Source: Plasmodium coatneyi
Lineage: Eukaryota; Apicomplexa; Aconoidasida; Haemosporida; Plasmodiidae
Reading direction: 5' to 3'
Assembly (NCBI RefSeq): GCF_001680005.1
Contig: NC_033567.1
Location: 806,001 to 870,000 of the forward strand
DNA length: 64,000 nt
This document shows positions 45,362-54,054 of this stretch, piece after piece. Below the pieces are notes generated by a model, which worked only from the letters and a program-made list of their open reading frames with translations, ran no database searches and was not told the DNA's origin. The stretch's first letter is position 1, and the number at the start of each line of letters is the position of its first letter. Position numbers and translations under genes: made by a program.

Positions 45362-48300
45362 ATGATACCGCCTAGGAATGTTTTGCTCAAAATTGAGCGG
45401 GAGTTAACCATTTTTCGCCAGCTCAAGAGACTAAATCGGATTGACACTGAAACAAAGCGTCTGCAGGGAAATGGCGAGGGGATACTGGAAGGGAGTAGCG
45501 CTCGCAACAGGTACAAGGATAGCAAGGTGTACCTCACAAGTAGCAAAATAAGTAAAGACAACCCACGTGTTAGCGGTTCTAACGCGAAGGGGAAGAAGGA
45601 TGGCCGATGGGAAGATGCCACAGCTAGCTACACAAACATACAAACACATAACGACAGGAGGAACCTCACCAGTCAGAACGAAGGACAACGTTACAGTAGC
45701 AAAATTTTAACAAGCCGATTGCAAAGTATCAGGGATAGTAGCCCCCCAAGTGGCAGCAAGAGCCAGTGGCCGATCCTGCGCAATGACCAAACGGAAAGTA
45801 CCCACACACACGCAAATGGAAATGGAAGTCCCAATTTGTACATAAACAAATTGCACGACTACCTGGACATAGCGCAAAAATCAGAAAATGAAAAAATAAA
45901 AATAAATAAAATTCTAAACAGATTGAGAAACGAAAACTTAACCATACATGCTATTCTAGAGGTGCTAAAAAGTTTGTGTGTCATTTTGTTAAAAAGGACT
46001 CCTCACCATTTGGATAATTTAATACCTTTAGATTACTTGAATACAAAAAATGCAGTGAAAAAGTATAATAGCTATTTTGAGGAATATTTTACCCATGTGG
46101 AGGGGTACATACAAAACTACATTTGCCTCATTAATGAAAGGAACATTTTTGACCTTTTCAAATATATGTATTATCTGAATTATGCTTTAAAATTGGAGGT
46201 TATGGAACTCCTGTTGGAAAAGTTTTATCTGCACATAGACAAACTGGATAATTTGAAAACGGTGCAAATATTCTACATGATCCAGTCATTCTACAAGCAC
46301 TTCTACGCGAAGGAAGTGGACAGTTACCTCACCCTAATTGTGGATGAGAAGATAAGAACGTCCTACAACGATGACCTCGTTAGGGGAAAACCATCCTATT
46401 GGAGTCACCCTGCACAGGATAATAAATACACCTTTGGAGACCTGTTTGAGGAGACTTCCCCAAAATGGACCCTAGGTAGTAACACCAATGGGCTGTTTAG
46501 AAGTGAATCCGAAAAGCGGAACGATAACTTCCCACGGAGAGAGGACCTAATCGGGGACTACAACGATGGGGAGGTAACAAATTTAGTCACCCCGAATGAG
46601 GTAGGTACCAACCTAAGAACGATCGAACAGTCCACCTTTTTCAAACCACCTAGACTGGGTAACCCCGTCGAAGTAGCAACGTCGATACACGGACAGCAAT
46701 TTGGAGATTACACAAGATATACGAATGATCCGACTGTAGAGAGGAGGAAAAAAATAGAAGATGATGAAATTTTGACAATTTTTAAGTACATTGAAAATTT
46801 TCACCACAAAATGAATTTCTACTACACAGATAAAGTGGTGACCTTTTTGAAAAAAAATCGAAATGAACTCTCCACGGATACCCTCCTATGCGTAGCGAAC
46901 ATTTACCTAAACGGTGATGACGAAATGATGAGCAGGAACTTGACCCAAGTATTGCACGACCGAGTGGACCACATGAATGAGGACCAGTTAGTGCGACTAG
47001 CTGACTATTTGAAGAGGGCAAAAAATGTAGAAAGCCTCATCATGGAAGATGTCCTAATGAGGGATAAAAAGGACGGCAACCAGGGCATCCCATTGGTCAG
47101 CAAAATTCTCCAAAAAATAAAAAACGATAGCGAATTGATCACCCCGAATAATCTCGCAGCGGTGTATTTAAACATGCATGAAGTGGTCAACAAATTGTTG
47201 CCCTCCTCAGGTAATATTACCTACGGGAAAGGGGACCCCTTAGTAAGTCAGACGGAAAAGGAGGGGACTAGTTATGTAGACACCCCTGAGGAAGCTACTT
47301 CAGAGATGCCAACGGAAAGGCAAAACCTCACCACAATGGGTAGTAACATCCCCATTGGAGATGACAATAAAGGATTGGCCATACCGACAGGAACTGTGTC
47401 AGAGAAGAACTCCCTCACCCAAGAAGTGATCAAATTCTGTGACAATTACGTGAACAGCATTTCGCACTTCCCATCCGTTCTGAGTCTGTACCTTTTGTAC
47501 ATAAAAAACGACGCGATAAAAAATAAGACAATACAGGCATTTGAAAAAAAAATAAAAATGAATAAACACAAATTGACGCAGGAAAATATTTCCAATATAA
47601 TTCTTTCGTTGAGTATTTATCCCTACCATACGACGCAGATGTTTGCCTACTTGGAAAATGTGATCGGTGAAAAATTAGTCAGTGGGGGGGAAACAACGGT
47701 AGACGGAGCAACGGCAAACGTCACAACAGCAGAAGGTATAATAGAGGACGGTGAAGCAAACCATACGAAACACTCCCTTCATGTGGACGCCAACTACCTA
47801 ATTGACATAGCACTCGCCTTCGGCATCGCAGGGAGGAAGAATCTAAACCTGTGGAATTTTATTGACGTTCGGAAAATTGTTCTCACGTGCAACAAAAAAC
47901 TGCTTCTATACCTGTCATACAGTTTTCTGCTGACCAATTATGTCTGCCCCGTGTCGTGGTTTTTTCTCATAAAAAGGATTGTAGATGATGTGAAGGCCTT
48001 CAACAAAAAGCAGTATGAATTATTGTACGAAATATTGAAATGTGCCATGCTGTTTAACTACATAGACTTGAATAATTTTTCCAGTGGAAATTCATTCGGT
48101 TATGTAGATCGGTGGAAAAGGAGTCAGCCACTGGAAGACACGTCCATCAACAGTTACACCAATAAGAATAATGCCAACCCAGCTAGCCATTTTCTCAAAA
48201 CCTTTCAGTACCTTCTAAACGCTTCTTACTTTCACTACAAAATGAAGTTGATAAATAATCAGTACACATCCAAAGTTCCTTACGAAGAGGTTTTTAATTA

Positions 48301-48904
48301 CTTAAAATTAAAGTATGAAAAAAATGTGGAATTTAAACAGCTGTATATAATGCCCTATTTGCTCACTGACTATAACGTCATCATAGACCCGTTGCCAAGT
48401 ACTCCTATTCACAGATCTAGTGGATACATAATGGGAGAAATACAACTAAAACACAAAGTCTTTCAGTGTGATAACTACGTGGTTCTATCCTTTTATGATG
48501 GTATGTGGGATGAATTTTTAAAGGCACCCCATGGGGGTGAAGACGTCTCTTATGATATCAAATCTCTAGCTGAGCACTTCAAAACGTATACCGAGTCACA
48601 CATAAAAATTAAAATTAACAAGGGTGAAACGGTTCGCCCCGGTGTCGGTATGCACAACGGTGGGGCGAGTACCTTATCCGGCAACAACCCCAGTGGCGGA
48701 ACTATGGCCCCCCTTCCGCTTGACAGCAAAGTCAAAACCGGAGGACCCCCACCAGGCATTCAATATCTAAAGTACACAAGGAAGGACTCCCCACAGGAGC
48801 AGAGAAACAAGTACTTAACACATAAACCTAACAGTGTGAGCTCCAATCAAGACCAAAATAAATACTTAAAAATTAAAACAAAAATCGGGAGGAGAGCGCC
48901 CTGA
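45362..48904 (+). CDS. helical-repeat protein, possible mitochondrial RAP/HPR-like RNA-binding family
   Basis: A 1180-residue protein. The N-terminus (MIPPRNVLLKIERELTIFRQLKRLNRI) is basic and free of acidic residues at first, as in mitochondrial presequences. Paired-helix repeats of roughly 35-40 residues appear near 180-320, 465-560, 580-600, 735-765 and 800-900, of the kind found in octo/heptatricopeptide proteins. They are separated by hydrophilic inserts. Near 1000-1060 the chain holds LTDYNVIIDPLP, GEIQLKHKVFQCDNYVVLSF and a following WDEF, which resemble the order of a RAP domain (a nuclease-like fold at the C-terminus of organellar RNA-binding proteins), though degraded. A Gly/Pro/Lys-rich tail follows. 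Many such proteins in Apicomplexa serve mitochondrial fragmented rRNAs. Assignment to that group is inference. Confidence 0.7.
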   Translation: MIPPRNVLLKIERELTIFRQLKRLNRIDTETKRLQGNGEGILEGSSARNRYKDSKVYLTSSKISKDNPRVSGSNAKGKKDGRWEDATASYTNIQTHNDRRNLTSQNEGQRYSSKILTSRLQSIRDSSPPSGSKSQWPILRNDQTESTHTHANGNGSPNLYINKLHDYLDIAQKSENEKIKINKILNRLRNENLTIHAILEVLKSLCVILLKRTPHHLDNLIPLDYLNTKNAVKKYNSYFEEYFTHVEGYIQNYICLINERNIFDLFKYMYYLNYALKLEVMELLLEKFYLHIDKLDNLKTVQIFYMIQSFYKHFYAKEVDSYLTLIVDEKIRTSYNDDLVRGKPSYWSHPAQDNKYTFGDLFEETSPKWTLGSNTNGLFRSESEKRNDNFPRREDLIGDYNDGEVTNLVTPNEVGTNLRTIEQSTFFKPPRLGNPVEVATSIHGQQFGDYTRYTNDPTVERRKKIEDDEILTIFKYIENFHHKMNFYYTDKVVTFLKKNRNELSTDTLLCVANIYLNGDDEMMSRNLTQVLHDRVDHMNEDQLVRLADYLKRAKNVESLIMEDVLMRDKKDGNQGIPLVSKILQKIKNDSELITPNNLAAVYLNMHEVVNKLLPSSGNITYGKGDPLVSQTEKEGTSYVDTPEEATSEMPTERQNLTTMGSNIPIGDDNKGLAIPTGTVSEKNSLTQEVIKFCDNYVNSISHFPSVLSLYLLYIKNDAIKNKTIQAFEKKIKMNKHKLTQENISNIILSLSIYPYHTTQMFAYLENVIGEKLVSGGETTVDGATANVTTAEGIIEDGEANHTKHSLHVDANYLIDIALAFGIAGRKNLNLWNFIDVRKIVLTCNKKLLLYLSYSFLLTNYVCPVSWFFLIKRIVDDVKAFNKKQYELLYEILKCAMLFNYIDLNNFSSGNSFGYVDRWKRSQPLEDTSINSYTNKNNANPASHFLKTFQYLLNASYFHYKMKLINNQYTSKVPYEEVFNYLKLKYEKNVEFKQLYIMPYLLTDYNVIIDPLPSTPIHRSSGYIMGEIQLKHKVFQCDNYVVLSFYDGMWDEFLKAPHGGEDVSYDIKSLAEHFKTYTESHIKIKINKGETVRPGVGMHNGGASTLSGNNPSGGTMAPLPLDSKVKTGGPPPGIQYLKYTRKDSPQEQRNKYLTHKPNSVSSNQDQNKYLKIKTKIGRRAP

Positions 48905-49028
48905 TGGTATTTCTTTTTATTCTTATTCCGAGGGGGTTCTTCTCTTTGGTAGAGTGTTATATGTGGTGGATTAAACGTGGGGCAACTCATATGGAGACAA
49001 TAACACCCAAATGGTGCATTGCCAAGCC

Positions 49029-49036
49029 GCATGCAT
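49029..49036. promoter_or_regulatory. GCATGCAT octamer, possible ApiAP2 site
   Basis: A third intergenic GCATGCAT in this window, with further ATGCAT and CATGCA variants between 49570 and 49940. Function is inference. Confidence 0.2.
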
Positions 49037-49364
49037 TTGTACATGCGCGCCCCGGGGCACCAGTGTCTATGCCTGTTTTTTTTTTTATTTCACCACATAA
49101 TCGCAATGAAAAGGAAAATGCGACAAAAATAAGTGTTCAACCGATTTTGAAGAAAGCCCTTCTGAACAATTTGAATAGTATACATATATGCATATATATG
49201 TGTATTGTTTTTTTCTTTTTTTTCACATTTTCTCTCAAACACGAACTAAACTGTTTAACCAAACCGATAAGCACACAATGACCTTCACCCAAATGTTTCG
49301 CCCATTCTATAACAACCTTTTTCCTTGCGTAAGGTTTTTGCCATGTAAAACTTAAACTGAGGCT

Positions 49365-49592
49365 TTACCCACTTAAAAAGCGGCCCAAAGCAACCACATA
49401 GGCAACCACAATAACCAAAATTGCCGTAAAAGCCAAAACAACCGTAGCAACCCCCAAAATAACGCTCAACCCGCACGTAAGGATCATCCCAAAAAATGCC
49501 CCTCTCAATCTGTTACAATTCACACCATAGAACCTTCGACAAATGCTTCCTAAGGCGCATGTGCACATACATGTATGCATATACGTATGCAT
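49365..49592 (-). CDS. possible small membrane protein, uncertain
   Basis: A 75-codon ATG frame with a Cys-rich N-terminus (residues 1-30) and a long hydrophobic helix of about 30 residues (ILTCGLSVILGVATVVLAF onward). It ends LGRFLSG, then TAA, where a GTAAAG could instead be a splice donor. The hydrophobic helix arises in part from an imperfect GGTTG/TTTTGG-type repeat in the DNA, and an alternative frame over the same bases gives a Gly/Cys/Phe-rich peptide. It may be chance. Confidence 0.3.
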   Translation of the reverse strand: MHTYMHTCMCTCALGSICRRFYGVNCNRLRGAFFGMILTCGLSVILGVATVVLAFTAILVIVVAYVVALGRFLSG

Positions 49593-49679
49593 AGTTATAA
49601 ATGCATTTTTTTATTTCCTCAAAATCTTGTTCAAACATCTGCATAGGAACTTCCTAATACTTCTATTGAACTACATGTG

Positions 49680-49710
<31 letters not shown>

Positions 49711-50527
49711 TGACATTTAAGCAAAATTTTAAACAAGTCCGCCAAAACGGGGGGAAGATTCTCCCAAACAGGAACGGCATAATATATCATATCGTGCCCA
49801 CATTTCGCCACCCTGCGCAAGTGCGTATAGTATACAATGCATGTATTTTCCGTATACAGCTGTGCATCTGAAAAATAATTTGCATGAACGTATCATTATA
49901 CATGTATGCTGCTCTGCTTGCAATCCTCTATGCATGTTTTTACCTTTTTTACATGTGATTTCTACGCAGTTGAATCTGAGCTATACACCGTTAGGTACAT
50001 GCCACTTTCCCCTTCTCAGTGTTGCCCAACCTTTTTGAGTAACTCACCGAAGGGCGGATTTTTCGCGATGAAGCACTCTATTGAGTAAACTTTTGCATTC
50101 TACCGATTTGCGAATATTTTATCGTATCCTACCTTAACCAGCTAAAGTGTGCTTTTTGACTTTTTGCGGTGAGGGGATGCTCTCCATGTAGCAATACTTA
50201 CGATCGTTTTGTGAAGATCCCAGCACGATATTGTAGTTGGTACGTTGGGTACGCACATGTAAGTTTACCCCATGTAGGTGCGTACCTGTTTGTTTTGTAA
50301 ATTTGCGCCTATAAGTTTGTTTTGCCCACCGTAAGCCGTGACGATATAATGCCCGGCGTGAGGCCCATCGGACGAATCTGAAAGTATATCGTCTCCCATT
50401 CGCTGCCCAAGGGAGACTACTGAAAAGGGGCATACAATACAGACGGAGCAGACGTTTTGACGTTTTTGAGGTCCCACTTCGCATATACAGAAGGAAGGAC
50501 CTGCCTGTTTGTCTACCCCCACCAACG

Positions 50528-52720
50528 ATGAGCGAAAAGGAGGTAAGCGCCCTGCCCGACGAGGTGAAGGATCTGCTGGAGTGTCTAAAAGAGGGAAATC
50601 CAAAATTCCAGCAATATCTAGTGCAGCTGAAGGAGTACCTACAAATCGATCGAATAAAAAACACCAACACCTTAGTGGAGTACATTCTGAAGAACATACA
50701 TGCGCGTGATTTTCAGAGAAACGCATGCTACTTCTTACCAGATGTAGTAGTATACATTCAAGGTGTAAATAAAATTCCGAAAAAAGATGAGCTGGATTGT
50801 GTAGATACAGGAATCACCTTGCATAAACATGAAGGGAGTGAAAAATGTGTCAACGAGAATTATGAGGAGGTGTATCCTCAGTTTAGAATACCAATTCAGG
50901 ATGAAAAGTTAAGAAGATTTAACACCAAGGATTACAGAAAGGATCTCATAAGGACATGCACGAAGAATGTAAATTATATGGAAATGATGTATGTCCTGAG
51001 TAAGAACGTATCCCCAAGAAATGGTTACAACCTATTCAACAACATTTTGCATAACTCCGAAATCAGTTATCGGTATAAATTGCTATCATTAGAATACTTT
51101 GCCCATGTGGTCAATAAAATAGCGTTAGAAAGAGCAAAATATATCGCGCAAATACTTCCCCTAGTTTTGGGAAAATTCTACAGCATAGAAGGAAAACCAT
51201 ACTACAACGACAATGTTACCAGTATGGACGTGCTAATTTCTATGTGTAAATTTTCTAATGTCCTCTGTGATGAATCGATCAGAACGCAGGAAGATGACAA
51301 GCAGGATGTGGCTCTACACTCCATCATAGCCTTTATTATGAAAATAATAAGCTACCACAATGCAGAATTACCAATAAATAAAAATATAGAAAAAATGATA
51401 ACATACATGCACTACGACCATTTGGAGTATGAAAAATGTGTTGAGATTTATTCCATATTATCCTCCAATTTGTACCACGATAGGAAAGAAAAAATGGTGA
51501 AGGATTGTTTGTCAGGTCTCGTATGGAGACTAAGCATAATTAACTCAAATATTCCACGTCTTTTAGAAAATGTTAATATATTAATGCCAAATGCTAAAGC
51601 ATGTGCTTTGGAAAATTCTACCCTAGAAATTTCCATTCTCTGCTATCTCATATTTGTAGAACAAATAAACGAATCCTGCTTCCCCAAAATTTACTCAGAG
51701 TTGTATCTTTTCAATTTGATGATTCGAAATAGCTACAATTTACTTTTGTGCATTCCCCAGGCAGAGGAGGAGGTGAAACATAATTTGCTAATAAAGGCTT
51801 ATCACCTTATTTGCCTTTCTGCCGTCCTATCCAACATTATTAAAAAGAGAGACGAAGCAGTCTTCTCCAATATTTACAACTTCAGATGGAGGCCCTTGGA
51901 ATTTTTAAAAACCATACATCGCACTATTCATGATAATAGGACTTTCAAAATGTACTCCAAAAGTGTATACAATGCTGTGTGTATCATCATGAGGAATTTC
52001 AAATGGGATATTCTATATTCACTCTATTACAAGCTGCTTAATGAGTCCCTTCCGGATAACGTCAGGAGTTTAATTGCTTCCTTCTTAAAGGATGAAATGC
52101 ACAAACAAATGGTGCACCTTGTCAAAAAAGCGGAAGCGATAAAACAGGAATTTCACAAAAATGAAGACTTTGAAAAGGTGCTGAACGAAGCTATCAAAAC
52201 GGAGAGAAATAAATCATCAACTCAGGTTACACCTCCAGCAGATAATGCAGAACTAGCCAAAATGAGAAACGTGGCTGAGGAAATAAATAAATTGGGGACA
52301 CAAGTAAAGAATATTATCTACATCCTAATGAGTGAAGAATCTGTACTACTCAATGTTGACGCCATCACCGTCGTGCTGAACATCATCAAGATGATTTTGT
52401 TGAATAAAAATTTAAAACCCTTTTACAATATTATTGTAAATTTTGAACAACCCTCTGCCTGTTTTGTGCAAAGCAAAGTTAAACATTTTTACAACCAAAT
52501 TAAAGTGGAGAAGGCTATCCTGGATAGGGAAAAGAAGGACGACGCCAATTCGATTTTTTGCACCAACATGAATGGATATTCACATGGTCACGGGGCTGAG
52601 CAGACAAGAGGGGTGACATACCAGCACACCGATGTTACCATGAATGAGCTGGACATCGTCCTTATGCTTCTGGGGGATGTTGAGGAGTGCGTCGACAGGA
52701 TCAGGGCATCGCAGGGGTGA
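50528..52720 (+). CDS. helical protein of unknown function
   Basis: A 730-residue single-exon protein starting MSEKEVSALPDEV. It is almost wholly alpha-helical by pattern, with repeated amphipathic helices resembling an ARM/HEAT-like solenoid (for example YKLLSLEYFAHVVNKIAL and LINDESLPDN-type helix turns). A charged coiled segment lies near 530-600 (KKAEAIKQEF, KVLNEAIKTE, then AELAKMRNVAEEINKLG), followed by another helical block. It has unusually little low complexity for this genome, which suggests a compact, constrained protein. There is no leader, transmembrane segment or catalytic motif that I recognise. It is flanked by the helical-repeat gene and telomerase on the same strand. I cannot assign a family. 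Confidence 0.8.
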   Translation: MSEKEVSALPDEVKDLLECLKEGNPKFQQYLVQLKEYLQIDRIKNTNTLVEYILKNIHARDFQRNACYFLPDVVVYIQGVNKIPKKDELDCVDTGITLHKHEGSEKCVNENYEEVYPQFRIPIQDEKLRRFNTKDYRKDLIRTCTKNVNYMEMMYVLSKNVSPRNGYNLFNNILHNSEISYRYKLLSLEYFAHVVNKIALERAKYIAQILPLVLGKFYSIEGKPYYNDNVTSMDVLISMCKFSNVLCDESIRTQEDDKQDVALHSIIAFIMKIISYHNAELPINKNIEKMITYMHYDHLEYEKCVEIYSILSSNLYHDRKEKMVKDCLSGLVWRLSIINSNIPRLLENVNILMPNAKACALENSTLEISILCYLIFVEQINESCFPKIYSELYLFNLMIRNSYNLLLCIPQAEEEVKHNLLIKAYHLICLSAVLSNIIKKRDEAVFSNIYNFRWRPLEFLKTIHRTIHDNRTFKMYSKSVYNAVCIIMRNFKWDILYSLYYKLLNESLPDNVRSLIASFLKDEMHKQMVHLVKKAEAIKQEFHKNEDFEKVLNEAIKTERNKSSTQVTPPADNAELAKMRNVAEEINKLGTQVKNIIYILMSEESVLLNVDAITVVLNIIKMILLNKNLKPFYNIIVNFEQPSACFVQSKVKHFYNQIKVEKAILDREKKDDANSIFCTNMNGYSHGHGAEQTRGVTYQHTDVTMNELDIVLMLLGDVEECVDRIRASQG

Positions 52721-54054
52721 TCCAGGAGGTCCAGTCGGTCCCAATAAGTGGGTTCCCCACCGTTGGCGCTTTCCCCTTTAAATTCACTCGCCGAGGGGAC
52801 GTCTGCACCCCTTGGCTTGTGCAATATTGTATTGTCAAGACTTCGCCGATGTCATATGTATCTACCCATATGTGTGTACATATACATACGCATAGACCTG
52901 TTCAGACAATCCTGCCTTTTTTGCCGCACCTTTTCGTTTTTTTTTTTTTTTTTTTTTAAAAACATACCATTTGCGTCGTTTGTCCTGTCCCGTGCAATTT
53001 GTATATTTGTATATGTACGCCTAACCGCTGGCAATGGAATGCCAATAATATGAACAACGTGTGCAAGTAAAAAAAAGAAACATTCCCTACTTGTACATGT
53101 TTTTTTTTTTTTTTTTTTTCTTCATTTTTACGTGCCCACATTTGGGTATATACAATTTGATCAAGGAAAAAAAAAACCCCATGCGTACTCTCATAGCGAG
53201 TATCAGAAGAGTCAATTTTCGTTGCACACCTTGATTCATGTGTACCCTACTGTAGCACTATTGCGGCATTTTTATTGTACAGCTACTGCTACAACTACAT
53301 TATTTTCATTTCAAGAACATCAAACAATTTTTTGCGACGTTAGTTTTAAGAATAATCAAAATTTTTGCCAAAAAGAGAAGCATTCAGTCGGGGGATAAGA
53401 AAGGAACCATGGGATATGGGAAATCTTCATCCCGGATGTTGTGCAAAAAGAGGGAATAGCCGCCCACCCCGTTTGGCAATTTCTCGAAGACCTGTTTTCC
53501 TAGCAGGCCTACACACTGCCGCCGCTTCGCTTTGCATTTCCCCCCACGGCAAATACGTCATAAGGTCGAACAGGCAGGACCCCCCCTGCATGCAAACACA
53601 AGTTGGTAAAAAAATTAGCATCTTACATTTGAAGTGGAATAAAAATGGATACCCCTCGGGAGAAGGACTCCTCCAACATTTTTTAAAGGGGCACTTCCAT
53701 ATATTTTACGCCCCCTTTTTAACTTCCCCCCGCCCGGCATACGCTGAACAATCCGATTTGAGCACAACGCATTTGTTTGCTCCTTCCCCACGTGTGCATG
53801 ATGCTTTGTCGTCACCTCGGTTGACGCTTTTTTCAGACGGGTCATGCCTGCATAAACTTTCAAGGAAAAGAAAATAGGAACACGTTCCCCCTGGCGCGCA
53901 CATTTCCCCCTTCATAATGTGGCACTCCGTGTGGTGATCGATGTGGCAACCCGTGTGCCAGTCCATGTGCCTGTATATACCCCCCAAGGAAAAAAAATTT
54001 ATCGAGGAGTGATACAGGGAGGCACTTCCCTTTGTTCAGTGGGTGATCCCAACG
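52721..54054. other. intergenic region upstream of telomerase gene
   Basis: About 1.3 kb with T21 (52937-52957) and T20 (53100-53119) runs. The right half (53400-54050) is clearly more GC-rich than most spacers and includes an open frame at 53416-53877, listed separately. The rest shows no gene. Confidence 0.5.
53416..53877 (+). CDS. possible small N-acylated protein, uncertain
   Basis: An ATG frame of 153 codons starting MGNLHPGCCAKRGN. Gly2 plus Cys8/Cys9 is reminiscent of dual myristoylated and palmitoylated membrane proteins, although position 6 is Pro and not the preferred Ser/Thr. The rest is basic and has no domain I recognise. It ends 177 nt before the telomerase ATG, so it may only be 5' UTR. 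Frames of similar length occur by chance in this window. Confidence 0.22.
   Translation: MGNLHPGCCAKRGNSRPPRLAISRRPVFLAGLHTAAASLCISPHGKYVIRSNRQDPPCMQTQVGKKISILHLKWNKNGYPSGEGLLQHFLKGHFHIFYAPFLTSPRPAYAEQSDLSTTHLFAPSPRVHDALSSPRLTLFSDGSCLHKLSRKRK

Larger units (their letters stand above)
48905..50527. other. intergenic region upstream of 730-residue helical protein
   Basis: About 1.6 kb with a GCATGCAT octamer (49029-49036), a TATA/TGCATA-rich microsatellite near 49175-49205, a hairpin palindrome at 49575-49592 and an A28 run (49680-49707). A possible small membrane-protein gene on - at 49365-49592 is listed separately. The last 400 nt are less AT-rich and may be the 5' UTR. Confidence 0.5.
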
